DNA from: Stemphylium vesicarium
Taxonomy: Eukaryota > Ascomycota > Dothideomycetes > Pleosporales > Pleosporaceae
Assembly: GCA_004380135.1 (NCBI GenBank)
Contig: QXCR01000072.1
Span: 1-64,000, forward strand
DNA: 64,000 nucleotides
Direction of reading: 5' to 3'
Under the pieces are notes generated by a model that worked only from the letters and a program-made list of their open reading frames with translations, was not told the DNA's origin and did no database searches. Shown piece by piece: positions 21,916 through 34,904 of the stretch. The position numbers were made by a program, and so were the translations under genes. Position 1 is the first letter of the stretch; each line of letters opens with the position of its first letter.

Positions 21916-23329
21916 ATGGTAGGATCCGATGGCGGCTACGACAACGAAAGTTCAACCGGTCATATCAAGGTGTATGTCAACGCCTTCGAAGAGAGTTTGA
22001 ATGGTCGCCCGGTGTTTACAAGGAAGGCCTTCTAGAAAGCCCGGCAACAGCTCAATAACATCGGGAACCATGAGAATATTGATTTGTATGAGAGCAGGCT
22101 TCATACAATATCAGCCGAGGATGGTGTGCAAACAGAGTCAGTCTTTTGTTAGCCCTAGGCTAGCTGCATTTTATCGAAGGTACTGACGGTGGGACAGCCA
22201 CAAGAACTCGATCCTGCGGTACAACAGTCCCCATGTACTTGCCGACACCAAGAAAGATCATGTGCCCTGTCCCGACCTCGCATCCGATGGTAATGCCGGT
22301 ATCTTTGGCGAGCTAAGACGCTTCTCTGGCTTTCCGGTCTACATTTACCAGAGGGCGTGGAGTTCTCACCATAAATATTCGACCGAAAAGATGTTGCAGG
22401 TCGTTTCCGCGTATTCTCAGCTCTGGAACCAAAGTATTGAACGCAAATTGCGGGTCGAATTCTTACAACTCATACTCACAGCTAGAATCAGCAACGTCAT
22501 TTGTATCGGCCACGGATCCTTCGGCAATTCGACCGACTCTTTGGTGCAGCACCTTGCCGCATGTACAATTGCACAAGAACTGCAGACGCTCTACAAGGAG
22601 GCAGATTGGGAGTTCGAGACTACTATGACCATCACATCACATGAATCTTCCTACAATCGTTCAGACAAAGAGATTCTCTCGAAGCTACCTGTTCCCATCG
22701 GCATCCAGTCCGGCCATTCGTTGTTCTTAGATTGTCTGAATGACTCGTCTCTGGTCATGTCAATTCTCCCGGACATCCCAGTCAAACAGATCATCGCTGA
22801 TCTCTCTTCCGGACCAGCGGGTAAAATACCAGCCGCGCTTTTGATTGGAAATCGAGATGCAGACGACGATAACAACCAGACTGACCCCGTGTTGTATACA
22901 TTTGACTCGAATGTCTGTCCTCTTTATTGTCCCAATCCGAAGACGAAGCGAAACACAGCAATGCTTGGAGGGTATACTAAGATCATGGTTGGACAAGAGG
23001 TTTTTGGCGACCTTGTTACAGAATATGAGGACAAAATGCTTGGTGACGATACCTACTCTGAACAGTGGGAAGGGGATATGGAAGCAGCGGCAGAAATCAT
23101 GGTTGAGCACCCACTGGTAGAACACAATATGGGGATTCAGAATGATTACGGGGTTGTGGTTGAGGAAAAGGCGGACCGCTCTGCCTCTCAGTCACACTCT
23201 GAGGACCATGCCAGCGAGCAGGATCCGCAACCTGGAGTTGATAGTGTCTTTGAAGATGCGGATCCGACAAGATACTGGTCTGGATTTGCCTGGCTCAGGT
23301 CTACGAACCTCTGGGGTCGCAACGGTTGA
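21916..23329 (+). CDS. SRR1-like domain protein with in-frame TAG (possible pseudogene or 66-bp intron)
   Basis: Exon 1 is 21916-22136 and exon 2 is 22198-23329. The 61-bp intron has a GTCAGT donor, a TACTGAC branch and a CAG acceptor. The product carries an SRR1-like region (PF07985) around VICIGHGSFGNS, where family members have a similar glycine-rich strand-turn, followed by AACTIAQELQ. Members of this family are nuclear or cytosolic proteins linked in other organisms to clock or heme regulation; the function here is unknown. Codon 40 (22033-22035) is TAG, while coding-like sequence continues in frame on both sides (RPVFTRKAF, stop, KARQQLNN). Either the gene is broken, or 21970-22035 is an in-frame 66-bp intron (GTGTAT...CTAG) without a clear branch site. 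Without the intron, the full frame has 450 codons including that TAG. Confidence 0.6.
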
Positions 23330-24214
23330 GCATTGCCTCAATGCAAGGTGTAGCTTGGAGGATGATTTCATTGCTATAAGGCTCATTGCGCTCAAATGAG
23401 ATAGCCATTGGTATCATTACCAGATCCGCATTCACATCAATGACTTGCAGGGTCTTCATGCTAGTATTATATTCCGGCACTCTGAAGCACTCAAGCCTGT
23501 TCACGTGGCTTACATCTAGCGCCTAGGGGTCCAACCTCCGACAATGACACCAAGGTCTGAACAGGCTTCACTCTTTTCTTTACTTCACCGGCGCGCAATG
23601 CCTTGGGGTAATTTGGCAATATTTTCTTTCTCGTCAATGTTCCAGCCAAAAGGCTCATCAGCAGTCGCTATGCGCATGAATCGAAACGAAGCCTGAGCTG
23701 TCTCTGACCGTTCATCTCAAGCGAGGTTCGGAGAAGGGAATCACGATTTGACACGTCTGTACCTGCCTCACTCGATCGTTGGCGTGAGGCGCTTTTCTTG
23801 ACGATCTCAGAACTCGTCTCACCGATTCAGAATATTTCCTACTGGCTACGAAACGGAATACCATCTTTCAAAAGTTTTTGCAAACATTTTGTATCGCGTA
23901 TTCGCGAGGATTGCGATGCTTGACATCCGAGAGGGCTAGTTCGCGAGGTTGAGACGTGCAGCATGTCGCCCCAGTCACTTGCCACACAGCTAACAAGGCT
24001 GAAGCATGACCCCACACAACAACACTTCAGCACCGCCTCGTTTATCGCAGCACATGGGTTTGACAACATACGTGTCTTCTCTGTGGCAAAAGCGCTACAT
24101 GATTAGTGCGACCAGCCATTCACAACCACCGCGTTCCACGAATACCGCACGGTCACTTCGACTTCCACCTCACTGATTACAGTCATCAGCAGGACGGCCC
24201 GCCGAATCATCAAT
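23330..24214. other. Intergenic, nothing recognised
   Basis: About 885 bp between the SRR1-like gene and the HET gene, both on the plus strand. No motif, repeat or RNA gene was seen. Confidence 0.5.
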
Positions 24215-26140
24215 ATGCGCTTACTTAATGCAACAACAATGCAGTTCCACGAGTACGAGGGGTCCTCTATACCCCTTTATGCCATTCTCTCACCGATGGG
24301 AGAGCGAGGGAGTTTCGTATCAAGAATTGAAGAGCCCTACCTCGGGAACGGACTGCAAGGCTGGTTTCAGAAAGATAAAGCAGTGCATTTATCAGGCGAT
24401 TCAGGATCATCTTGACTTCATTTGGGTAGATACCTGCTGTATCGACAAAACTTCGAGTGCCGAACTATCAGAGGCCATCAATTCGATGTACGCGTGGTAC
24501 CAACGAGCCAAAATTTGCTATGTATATCTCTCTGATGTACAGACTTGGGCTACGTATCAGAACAAGGAATCTGACGGATCTTGGGCTCAGACTCAGTCTA
24601 CTGGATCTTCCGTCCAAAGTCCAGAGCACCAAGATATCGATCGCAAATTACAATTCATCGCGCATGTTCAAGACAGCAGATGGTGGACACGAGGTTGGAC
24701 GTTGCAAGAGTTGATCGCCCCATCGACTGTGGTTTTTTATGTTAATGGTTCCCGTGGTTGGAGCAATATTGGTACAAAGTATTCGCTCAATGAGCTTCTA
24801 GTTCTCAGAACGGGTATCGCCTGGGAAGTATTGAGGGGCGGAGATGTGAGAAAGTACAGTATAGCACAGCGCATATCCTGGGCTGCATGTAGAGAAACAA
24901 CCAGAGCCGAAGACGTGGCTTATTGCTTACTTGGAATATTTGGTGTCAATATGCCACTCCTATATGGGGAGGGAACCAAAGCATTCCTTCGTTTCCAGGT
25001 AAATGACCCAATCCTCCCCTCCAGACTGAAAATCACACCCATACTCCACAGGAAGCAATTATGGCACATTCGGACGACCAGACACTCTTCGCATGGCAAC
25101 TGATGCCTGAAGATACTAAGGCTAATGTATGTGGATCTTTAGCGCCACATCCATCGAGATTCCGGGCGTCCGGTCATCTACTTCCGATACCTGACTCGGA
25201 CATTCAATACCCATACTCAATGACAAACAAGGGCCTTCGGATCCAAATACCAGTAATACACTCGGATAACACTCCATGCGGGATGGCTTTCTTGGATTGC
25301 AGTATCTCATATAAAGGGGACAGCCGCATCGGGATACCAGTCGTACGCCTTGGTCCCCCAGGAAGCTCACGTTACGCTCGGGATGCCCACTATCCAGGTC
25401 CTTTCACTGAGACCACACGAGGGTTCGCCGAGCCCACGACGATATACATGAAGCAAGAGCCTGACGAGAAACATAATCAACTCGTTGGAATGAGCGTGCA
25501 TATAACAGCAACCTTCCAAAGGTTCTTTACTCCCATATGTTGGAGCATGGAGCACACCCTTGCGGGAAACGACTCGGATCGCACAAGTCAATTCGTCCTT
25601 GACTTTGATTGTCGTCGTGGCGCGATACTTTTCCAGGGTCCAAACGATTCTCATCTACTCCTTCTGTTCAATGTGGAGAGGCAACACAGCGGAGTAAAAT
25701 TTTGCAAGGCGTTCTTCGGTCAGCCATCCATGAGCCCGACCGAAGATCCTGGGATGGAGCAACACCAAAAGACTGTCAGTGACGCGGAAGCACACCGAGT
25801 CCAAGCTCTGGCAGAGATTGTGAAGACCACACAGATTACTGCAGGTCAAAGAATATCTCGCAGGCTGTGTTTGGAGCCCCTGGACGATGCTAGGGTTGTT
25901 TTCAATGAAGAACTAAGAAAGCAAACTGACTGGAACGGCATAAGAAAGGGTCGCTCCATGCCAAGGAGCTCCCTATCACATTGCGTGCAGTTGTCAAGTT
26001 CAGAGAAGTATGTCGTACATGTCAAAATTGAACCGAAGAGGAAACGCACGAAGACTAGACCGATGTTTGGACGTATCAAGATTGGACGGAACAGTGACGA
26101 GGTTAACTTGATACTCGAAATTGATTTGTCGAGTGTATAA
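24215..26140 (+). pseudogene. HET-domain gene with 2-bp deletion near the start
   Basis: Exon 1 is 24215-24998 and exon 2 is 25052-26140, with a 53-bp intron (GTAAAT donor, CAG acceptor) joining AFLRFQ to EAIMAHSDD as in other HET genes. The ATG at 24215 opens with the standard HET start (MRLLNATTMQFHEY...YAILS), but the next expected residues, HRWE, continue in another frame. About 24286-24294 the DNA is two bases short, as if one unit of a CACAC run were lost. From there the frame is intact: FIWVDTCCID, WWTRGWTLQELIAP, AYCLLGIFGVNMPLLYGEG, then a long C-terminal part of unknown function. Translation from the ATG at 24228 would give an uninterrupted 619-residue protein lacking the first HET strand, so some activity cannot be excluded. 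Confidence 0.75.
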
Positions 26141-29100
26141 GCGGCCCAGCGTCTTAGGTCGTTCCGGAGCTTTGCCATTCCAAAGTTCCGAGAGCAAAGA
26201 TGCATCTGCCGGTATGGTTTCAAAGTACGGGATGGGCTCATTATCAGCTCATTCCAAGTGAAAGTAATCAAAGTATGATTATTTCCGGGCTAGGGCCACT
26301 AGGCGAGCTAGAATAGAAGAACATGCCTCGCTGGAGCAAAGTGGTGAAAGAAATGTAGTTGTAGAGCAGTGTTCAGGCACCCAAGATGTCTGGCCAAGGT
26401 AGTAACGTGCTTTCATATACTGCAGTCGAACACTCAGCGGAAAACTGCTTAGGTTTTCGCATCCAAGATGTTACGTCAAGCAAGTCTGCCACAATTTTCC
26501 AGTCCCCCAGTTCAGCGCGTTCGCGGAAGCTGCCATGCGCACTATGTCGATTCAAATCTCGATACCGAGCCACCGTTATAGACACTTGAACGCGACAGGT
26601 GGCGTAGCCTTGTCTATAATTTCCTGCAGGTTCTCACGTTGATGATACTCCGTACATCAGCCCCACTTGCTGCCATACCATCATTCATACACCACCACCG
26701 CGCATAAACTCCACTCCACCTCACCGTGCAACATCCTGTATCCCAACATCTCCACGCGGTTCGATCAGATCCGCACCGGGAAGCCGATTATGTACTGACA
26801 CGTCGATCTGCCGTTCATGCCACCTACCACACCATCCTTCAGCACTTAATAGAAAGCCATTGGCCGTGGCACTAGAAAGCGCGCCCATAATCTCCAAGCG
26901 AATCGCTCGCACAACGCACTCTCGCGCCATCACATGTCTCGCACGACCCAAGCCGCGGCACCCACGAGATGTTTCGTCAGCAAGTACAGGCAGGAGCAAT
27001 ACCCGCAAGCGACTTAGCTCGCGTCCCAGCAGACAGTCAGTAGGTAACAATAGCGTACATCATCTAACCTACTGTACACAAATCCACAGGCACACGTGCA
27101 CTCCTCCCTCCCTCACTGCATCATCCCACACTCTCGCCGCTCAGCATACGTCACCCGATCGACCGCAAAAAAGAACAAGGGACATTCATGCACGCAAAGG
27201 AAGCGCCGACCGACGGATCAACCTCGCATATGCGGAGAAAGACAGGCAGGGCGGGCAATCTCTAACTGGTCCCAGCCAGGGACTATAGCTCCGTACAGCC
27301 GAGAAGCGGGCGCAGCTGCGGGTTTTTTTGATTATTCGAGAAAGCATTTTGGGGTGCAGATTTTCTGGACGCGTGTAGCATCGGTGTATTAAGAGCGAGC
27401 ATGTATGGCTGCGGCGGTGCGTATGGGGTGGGTGCATGCGAGAGGGATTGAGCGAGCGCGCAGGCTCGGGTAAGTTGGCTGCGGCGCTGGGTGTGTGTGG
27501 GGGGCGGGCGGAAATGGCAGCAAAGTAGAGTAAGGAAGGGAGCGGATGGAGAAGCTTACCTTGTCAGGGGAGGGTCGGCGGCCGCAGCTTTTCGTCTGCA
27601 CACGCAAGTTATGCACAGCGGGCGGCTGAACAGGCCTGACAGTCACGCCTGAATACGACTCACTGATAGCACTTCAGCCTCGTTGAAGCAGGTATTGCAG
27701 TGTCGTGTCGCGACCCTGATGTTGCGCAGTTAGAAAGTGGAGACACCGGCGGTACCTTGGTGATAGACGTTGTAGACTGTTAATGTCGTCATACCTTCCC
27801 TTCTGCCGTCCGCGTATCAGGTTTGGAGCGAAGCGGCGAGTGTAGATCACAGGCTGCTCTCGGGTATCGTGCCCGTCTTGTGTCAGCATCTCGTCAGCGA
27901 GAAAAGGAAAGGAAGAGGAAGTGAGAGAGAGGGTTGGATGCTAGAAACCCGACATTGCGATGTACGGGGAGGGGACATTGGCATTAGCTCGTTTGGCCAT
28001 GGTTCCATCCTCCTCCCTCCCCTCTCATCGGCTGCAAGTAGACGCCGTTCGGCGAGGTGACGCAGCAAGGGGCACCGTGGCCAGTCGTGGTGGTTGCGGT
28101 TCTGAAGCACGGCAGTGGCATACTACGCCTGTTCGGACGTTCTCCGGACTGTCCCCATGTGTATGCTTGCAGCAGCACAGCGGCATGCAGCGACTTGCAG
28201 AGACAGAAGAAAAAAAGCCCATCTCACTGATTGATCGAGATTGCGCAGAGCTTACCAAGTAGAGGTAGTGTGATGAGCCTGACACCCATGTTTATGATCC
28301 ACGGGCTGCATAAGCTGGGCGGGCATTACATGCCCACCACACGTAAACCTCCTACCGTGTTAGAGATTAGGTTTCGATAGAGTGATGTCCACGTCAACAC
28401 ATCACTTGTGACGGCGGGCATCTCCCGAGAGCCAGGTTGGTGAGCGTGGATCTGCTGACAGTCCACGTTGTGAAGGGCCGAACAGCGGCGTCGACAGTGA
28501 TCTTAGTTGCCCCGCCCTTGCTTTCGCGGCAGTCAATCATTATGTGTCTGCTGCGCAATCTTTCGGCGATATGCAGTGCACCACACCCAATATTCAGATG
28601 CATCAGTAGCTTCGGAGTATACTGTGAGCAAGGTTGCATATACATGCAAGAGCTTTCTTTCTGTGTGAACCAAGCAAGGTACGGGGCAGTAGCAATAGTC
28701 GTAATAGTTTGTATACAGCAAAGACGATTTCTTCAGAGGGATCTTACTCCTGGCCTCGTCGCGAGCCCCGAGATCTAAAACCCTCAGCGCGGCTTCTGCC
28801 ACCTCATGTGACGGCGTCTGCAGCGAGCGTGGGTATTCGCGGGAGGCTTCCCCGAATGCGAAGTAGGCGCGTGTGCCGACATAAACTCACTACTCACACT
28901 CTAGAGAATCCTGGACGGGCACGTTCGTCAGTGATTACTTCGCTCTCTCGCGGTAGAGAGGGGTTGGATCTGCCCGTAGCCCCGGGACTCACATGTGCTA
29001 AATAAGGGTCAGAAGCCGAAGTTCAAACGGAGATCGTGGGTAGATGATTGACGTGTCGTGGGCCTTCGGGTTAATCTTGCGATGGAATCCTTTGATTCCT

Positions 29101-32100
29101 TCACATCGTCGATGAGATACCGGAATTACATAGCCAGCCACCCTCCCCCAGTGTTTTCCTGCGGGATAAGCGTTGCAGGAAAAACAACAGCAACGGTCAC
29201 TAATTCCTGCAGGCCAAAGCTTAACGGTAAAATCTGGCACAAGGTTTGGGCGCATAGACAGCGGTAAACTGCCTGAGCTTGGTCCTGCGTTCATTATGCA
29301 GTATGAGTCGACCGCGGAATGAACAAAACTCTCCTTGACCGGCCCCCTGGCGCTATAATTGCGGATCTTTTCGAGTACTGATCGGCATCGATCGCAACGA
29401 CTTGATCCTTCTCGAGCTGGTTTTCTCCTTATGCCACCCCAGTGGTGGAAATCGACTGGCGGAATATAAGCCATCTGCGAGCATCGTACCACTTTTCAGC
29501 AAGCAAGCCTTGTGCTGCCACAAAGCCAGCCTTCTCGTTGTATAGCGAGTCGGCTGTCATATCCGGCGCACCAGACACTTGGAGAAAGAAAGAAGGGGTG
29601 CACCCACAGAGATACGGACGGGGCTGTTCGAGATCTGAATTTTAGAGTAAACCCAAAGCGGTGTGAAGAGCCGTGGGCCTGTAACTGTAGCAGTTGATCG
29701 TATGGTGTGGCCGGTAGCGCCTCGATGGCGCCCGCGAAAAAAACGATGCTAACGTCCTGTCACGCAACGTTCACGAATAGACTTGCAGAGTGTCAGCCAC
29801 GCGGTGGAGGATACGCTAACGATTTCTGCGGTGACAGGGGACTGAGGCAAGCCGACACGGACGTTGGTGGGTCAGGCCGAGATGTGTTGACAGGGCTAAG
29901 AAAAAGAAGCTTGAGCGTATCCAGTGATGTTGTGCGCATACTTGATTTCCACATTTTAATCCACCTGGTGCGTATATCGGTGGCATTTGATACGCAAGAT
30001 CCGTCTCGAGGGCTGCAGAGACGCCGGCTAGGCTCCATATTGAGTTCTCCACATTCCTCGTTTGATGTGGCCGTGCTTTTGCGACGTCCAAAAGTCGTCG
30101 GCTAATGAGCGGTTTGGATGTCTTGCAGAAGTGGATCTAGAAGCCAATGAGTTGGTGAAACAGAAGGTCTTGATAAGCTCGCTCCGCATGTCGCATCATT
30201 CACTCAGTCTATTGATGAGGGCTGTCCACACTGTTCGTGAAGAGTGAATCCTTCCGGTAAGTACCGGTGGCAACCGTTCATGGAAGTCGTACCGAATACC
30301 CTGCTTATGGGTTTTCATCGGCGGCGATGCACAAGTGCAGGAGCTTACAACGAGATCGAATGGATTTACCCTCCATCCGTCATCTGGCAAAGTCGGCATT
30401 GGTGGACAGCCCCTCTGATCCGGCTGATCTGAGACTTGGCCGCGTCGCATCCTTGGGAATCTCACGGTCAGCCGAGCACATCTCGCCGTGTTGGTGGAAA
30501 AGACTCAGGATTGATCTACGTGGCCCCTTGTCGTGGCGTAATAGATCCGGAAGACATGCTCAATAGGGCGGGGATGGAACAAGGTGCGCGACGCGGGACT
30601 GGACCGTTAATTCTTGACGTTGACCTTTTGGGCTCTTTGCTGCCCCATTCGGGCCGCTAAGTCTCTATTGTTGCTCTGTCATCCTGGCCCCTGCAAGTTG
30701 ATGAAGAGCGAAGACGCGGCGATGGGGAGTGGGGTGTAGAGAAAGCATGCTTGCCCTTCGGGGGCATTTCCCACTGGTAATTTACACATTGACGCAATGC
30801 GAGGGATGCGGCGAAGCTTTGATGTGTCAAAGGCATTTTCAGGCCCCGCGAAGGGGCGCAGGTAGGGTGATTTGCCGTGTGGTAACGAAAGAAAAGCGTA
30901 TGACACGTTCAGGTAGCAGCCCCCCATTGTTTGCGAGTCGTTGTCATAATGGCATCATGACCGAAGGAGTTCGAAAGTCGGATGCCGGGAGTGGATATCA
31001 CAAGACAATCTCCTTTGAACAGGGAAGTTAGAAGGTGTGATCATGTGTGGCTTCGTCCGTATCGTGCCTACGGGGCTGCATGGTCCTATATTGACAAGGA
31101 AAGACCAGGGCTTGATGGCGGTTCTAGCTGCGATCAATCTCAGAGCAGACCATGTGTTCTTGAAAGTGTCTTTACGGCCTGGGTTTTGCTTGTCGGCTAG
31201 AGGAGTGATTCCACTCAGTCGGTCACGCCTCACTTCGAGTTGGGCTCATTTCCTTGCCTAATTTACACGAGTAAGCGCGCTGGAACTTCAATGTACCAGG
31301 GAAGACCTTGGTCTGGCTTACCGATGCAGAAGCCAGTCCCCGGCTGGTACCACATGGGAGGATTGCCATCGGGAAAAGTCATGCATGGCGCCGTCTTCAG
31401 TTCGCATTCATGTGCAGCAATTTCCTTGCATGGTGCAAACAAAAAGGGCATCGTGCAGTAATGGAGATGAAATCATCCGACAGGCGTCTTCCTATCGTTC
31501 GATGTGGCCGTTAATCCAGCGTCGCGGTACTACTATCCGATACTTCTAGGATGATCGACGTTGCAACTTCCTTTAGCGAGAACACCATTTTTGACGCTTT
31601 GATGCCAGTGTACCCAGATGGTACTCATGGGACTCGGAAGAACAGCGGTAGATCAACTGACTATTCGTAAGGTAAAGACCAATGAGAGGGTTGCAATTGA
31701 GGCAGCCTTGCCATCTCCGCGCTGGCTTAGCCCGAGCAGTTTAGCCGGAGGGACCCTGGGCAACGTCGTGGGTCGAGCGATGAACGATGTAACGGCTTGG
31801 TTGCAGTGACTTGGGCGTCTTATCGCTCAGAACAAAGCAATTCTTCCAAACGCGAGAAGTAGTAGAAATGGATATCAATGCAGGACATCGCATGAGGATG
31901 GCTTGGAGTCGCGGCGAACCTTCGGGGATGGTGATGCTGTAGATGCCGTCGAGATGCCGATTCGTAAAAATGAAACGCCGAGAGGATCGCTCGGATAGCA
32001 CCAGGGAGGCTCTCTGCTGGGAAGCAAGCGTGTTCCCGCTGATGATGGGTCAAGATGCGGCCCAGGTATCAATATCCCTGCCAATCCCACGCACCCTGAG

Positions 32101-33317
32101 ACCGGACAGAGTCCCTGGTTGGTGCTCTTCCGGAAGATCACGCACCGGGAGCAGGGCAGGGCCAAGGTTTACTGAAAGTGTGCTGAATAACCGCTTACGA
32201 AAACCCAAGGCTTGTCCATCTCGTCGTAATTCGATTGCGAAAAGTTTGCGCGACTGCTGACGACGAGGTTTGGAAGGTGAGGAGACTATCCAATACCTGC
32301 GGCGCGCGCAGATTCCAGAATGGCGGTATGGGACGCGCGAGTCACCCGGCACCCGCACAGGGCCGAGCTGGTAAATTTTCCATCAACGGAAACCCTGGGA
32401 CAGCTGTCCGTGCACGTGATTCTGGGTTCGCACGCTGTCTACATGGCTATTCTACGCTCCAAGACGTTGCTTGGCGAGGAGTTCCATCGTTCTAGCGGAA
32501 GGGAAGCTATACGGTAGAGGTCTAGATACACATGGTCCGAGAGATGCTGTGCGAGGTTGGAAGGGTAACTCCGCGCTACCCTGCGCGCACGCATTCGATC
32601 ATGGGCACCAAATATGCCTTCATCTGCGCCGCGGCAAAGAAATTACACGGGAACCGCAGTCGATGCTTTAGGAACTAGACATATTCGGCTTTGCCTACGT
32701 GATCTGCAGCACATCTCCCACAAGTCAAGTGACGGTACGCTGCCGTGTCATCTCACTCGCGTGCGGTTCTTCGAGAAGCCGGCCCAAGAATCGACGTGGT
32801 AAACGTGGTTGGGTAACGGGAGGTCATCGGCTACAGTAGTGAGCAGATGGCAGACAGCCAACGTGGCCCCCGGGATTAGCTGCATGCGCTTGTCGCTGAT
32901 CGACCCGCCTCTTTCTCAAAGATCCTCCACAGACGAACGAGGCCAAGACCTGGCTCGACGCCGCCATCCCGCCCTGGCGGCGCCGCGGAGCGTCGTCGTC
33001 GTCGTCGCGTACTGGGGTCGGAGACGGTCGCTGGAAAAAGGCAACAGCCGTCGAGCCGCCGTTCTTACTTTCCGCGCTTGCCCTCATGCTGAAACCGACA
33101 CACATATGGTACGTGGCCCAGCTACTAGCTGGAGGAGCAAGCAAACATGCGGTGTGCGGCCCTGATACAGCCTGCTGGGCCATCTCCGAGCATCTCGACA
33201 TGGTGTGGGAAGCACGGGATGCCAGTTGGGGACGAGTCAGTTGCCTGACAATCCTACAAGCAGCGCTGTCAGAACGGTGACACAGTTCTCTGTGACAACA
33301 TGGCGGGGAGACAGAGA

Positions 33318-33383
<66 letters not shown>

Positions 33384-34904
33384 CCGTAGCCGTCGACCGC
33401 CGCCAATATTGCCAACAAATCGACCCGTTCTCCATACTTCGCTTCGCCAGTGGCTGCGGCCACGCACATCATGACGGTCCAAGGCTCTCTAATGCCGGAC
33501 AGAAATCGAAAAATGAAAGGCCAATGGGTGGTATGTCGACAGTACATGACGGACCATATGCAGACAAGTCACCGCCATAGTGGATAGCATTAGACAGCTT
33601 TTACACGGAAAAAGAGCGCTTGGCTCGCTTCCGCAATGACTTGTCGATGAGCCAAACTTTGGCGGGACGATTCGAGCTACTATCTACTATGGCTTGCGAC
33701 GAAACGAAATGTCCGGCCCAATTGATACAGGCGACATTTGAGGGCTGAATGCGGCGGGCTTGCTTAAAGCGTGTTCAAGGTGCAGAATCGTGTCGGGCCC
33801 GTCTCACGTTCGACTCTCTCTGCAACCCAGTGTCTGCCGTTCCCACGCTCTGCAGCCCCTGCGCAGCCCCCATCCCAGCCAGGCTGCACGGTATTGTCTC
33901 GACGCCCTGTGGCTGACTCTCGCCGTGCCGAGCGACAAAAGATACAAGCCGCAGTGGATCTCTGGAATTCCCATTGTACCAGAAGGCGGCATTCGGTCTG
34001 GAATCGTCTTGCTGATAGAGTCGAATGTGCAGCAACTTCTGACGAGGCCACGGATCGATAGCCTGACGAACCGTGCAGAGAACCCCTAGCAGCCGTGACC
34101 CCAACCATCACCCACCGCCCACCTATCCAGCCAGCTGGCAGATAGCAGCAGTCGGCGACGCACAGCTCACAGCGGCGGCGGCGGCCTGAATCGTCGCCTG
34201 GCGGCAGCGGCGTGTGTGAGGCAGGTTGCAGTGCATGCGGCGAGGAGTAATTCCGGTCCGTTGGAAAGTGTCGGCGGGCTCTCTCTCACTCGATCCCAGC
34301 AGCGCCCACAGCTTGCTTGCTTCCGAACAGCCCACGAGGATTCTCCTCAGGTTTCTCCTGGAACGGTCGATCTGCAGTGCATCGCGGCCTGTCCTTGGAT
34401 CTCGACTAGGGCCCCTGTCTAGGTGTGTCCGAAAAGCGCTCCTGCGCCGGCGCAGCGTCGATTGAGCGGCCTGGGATGCGTGGGCGGATCGCTCGGCCAT
34501 GGCATTACTACGGGTCGTGCACATCTTCACTCTAAACCGCCTTCGTCTGTCATCTGCATTGCCGTTGCAAGGGACTGAGCGCCGGCCTAACTGCAGTGGG
34601 AGGTGGGCTTTTTGACAACGGTCCGCCGCCTCATCGCCCGCTCAAACGCAATTTGGACAGGGAACGACAGGTCCACTGACGACGCTACGGTGCGAACGGG
34701 CTTCGTGCTGAATCTCGCCAATCCGCTGGACATTGTACTTGAATGCTGCAGGCCCGAATTCCTGGCACTACATCTGCTTGTACCCGTCGCTTTGACTACC
34801 CTCCATCTCGTCATCATTTGCTCGCCTCCTTCACCCAGTCCTACCTACTCTTCTACTGTTACGCAGCCACTGTTGTGACCCGTGACCCGTATCTCTCTTT
34901 CTCC
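26141..34904. other. 8.8-kb gene-poor region upstream of the C2H2 regulator
   Basis: Read on both strands. Open frames are short, overlap one another in all readings, and lack domains or consistent splice pairs. Base composition is balanced without RIP texture. It holds a (TG)30 microsatellite at 33319-33378 and a GC- and C-rich stretch at 33770-34900 that probably includes the promoter and a long leader of the C2H2 gene. I cannot exclude non-coding transcripts. Confidence 0.55.
33319..33378. repeat. (TG)30 microsatellite
   Basis: Sixty bases of perfectly alternating TG, ending at TA. It lies in intergenic DNA about 1.5 kb upstream of the C2H2 gene start and is likely length-variable between isolates. 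Long TH/VC-type open frames through it are artefacts. Confidence 0.98.

Noticed and set aside
26755..26785. GGTTCGATCAG resembling a tRNA B box
   Set aside because: No matching A box or clover-leaf arms within a suitable distance.
28998..29492. 164-codon minus-strand frame in the gene-poor region
   Set aside because: No motif and no conserved-looking segments; a frame this long is expected by chance in 8.8 kb.
32824..33435. Long frames containing THTHTH or VCVCVC runs
   Set aside because: They are translations of the (TG)30 microsatellite.
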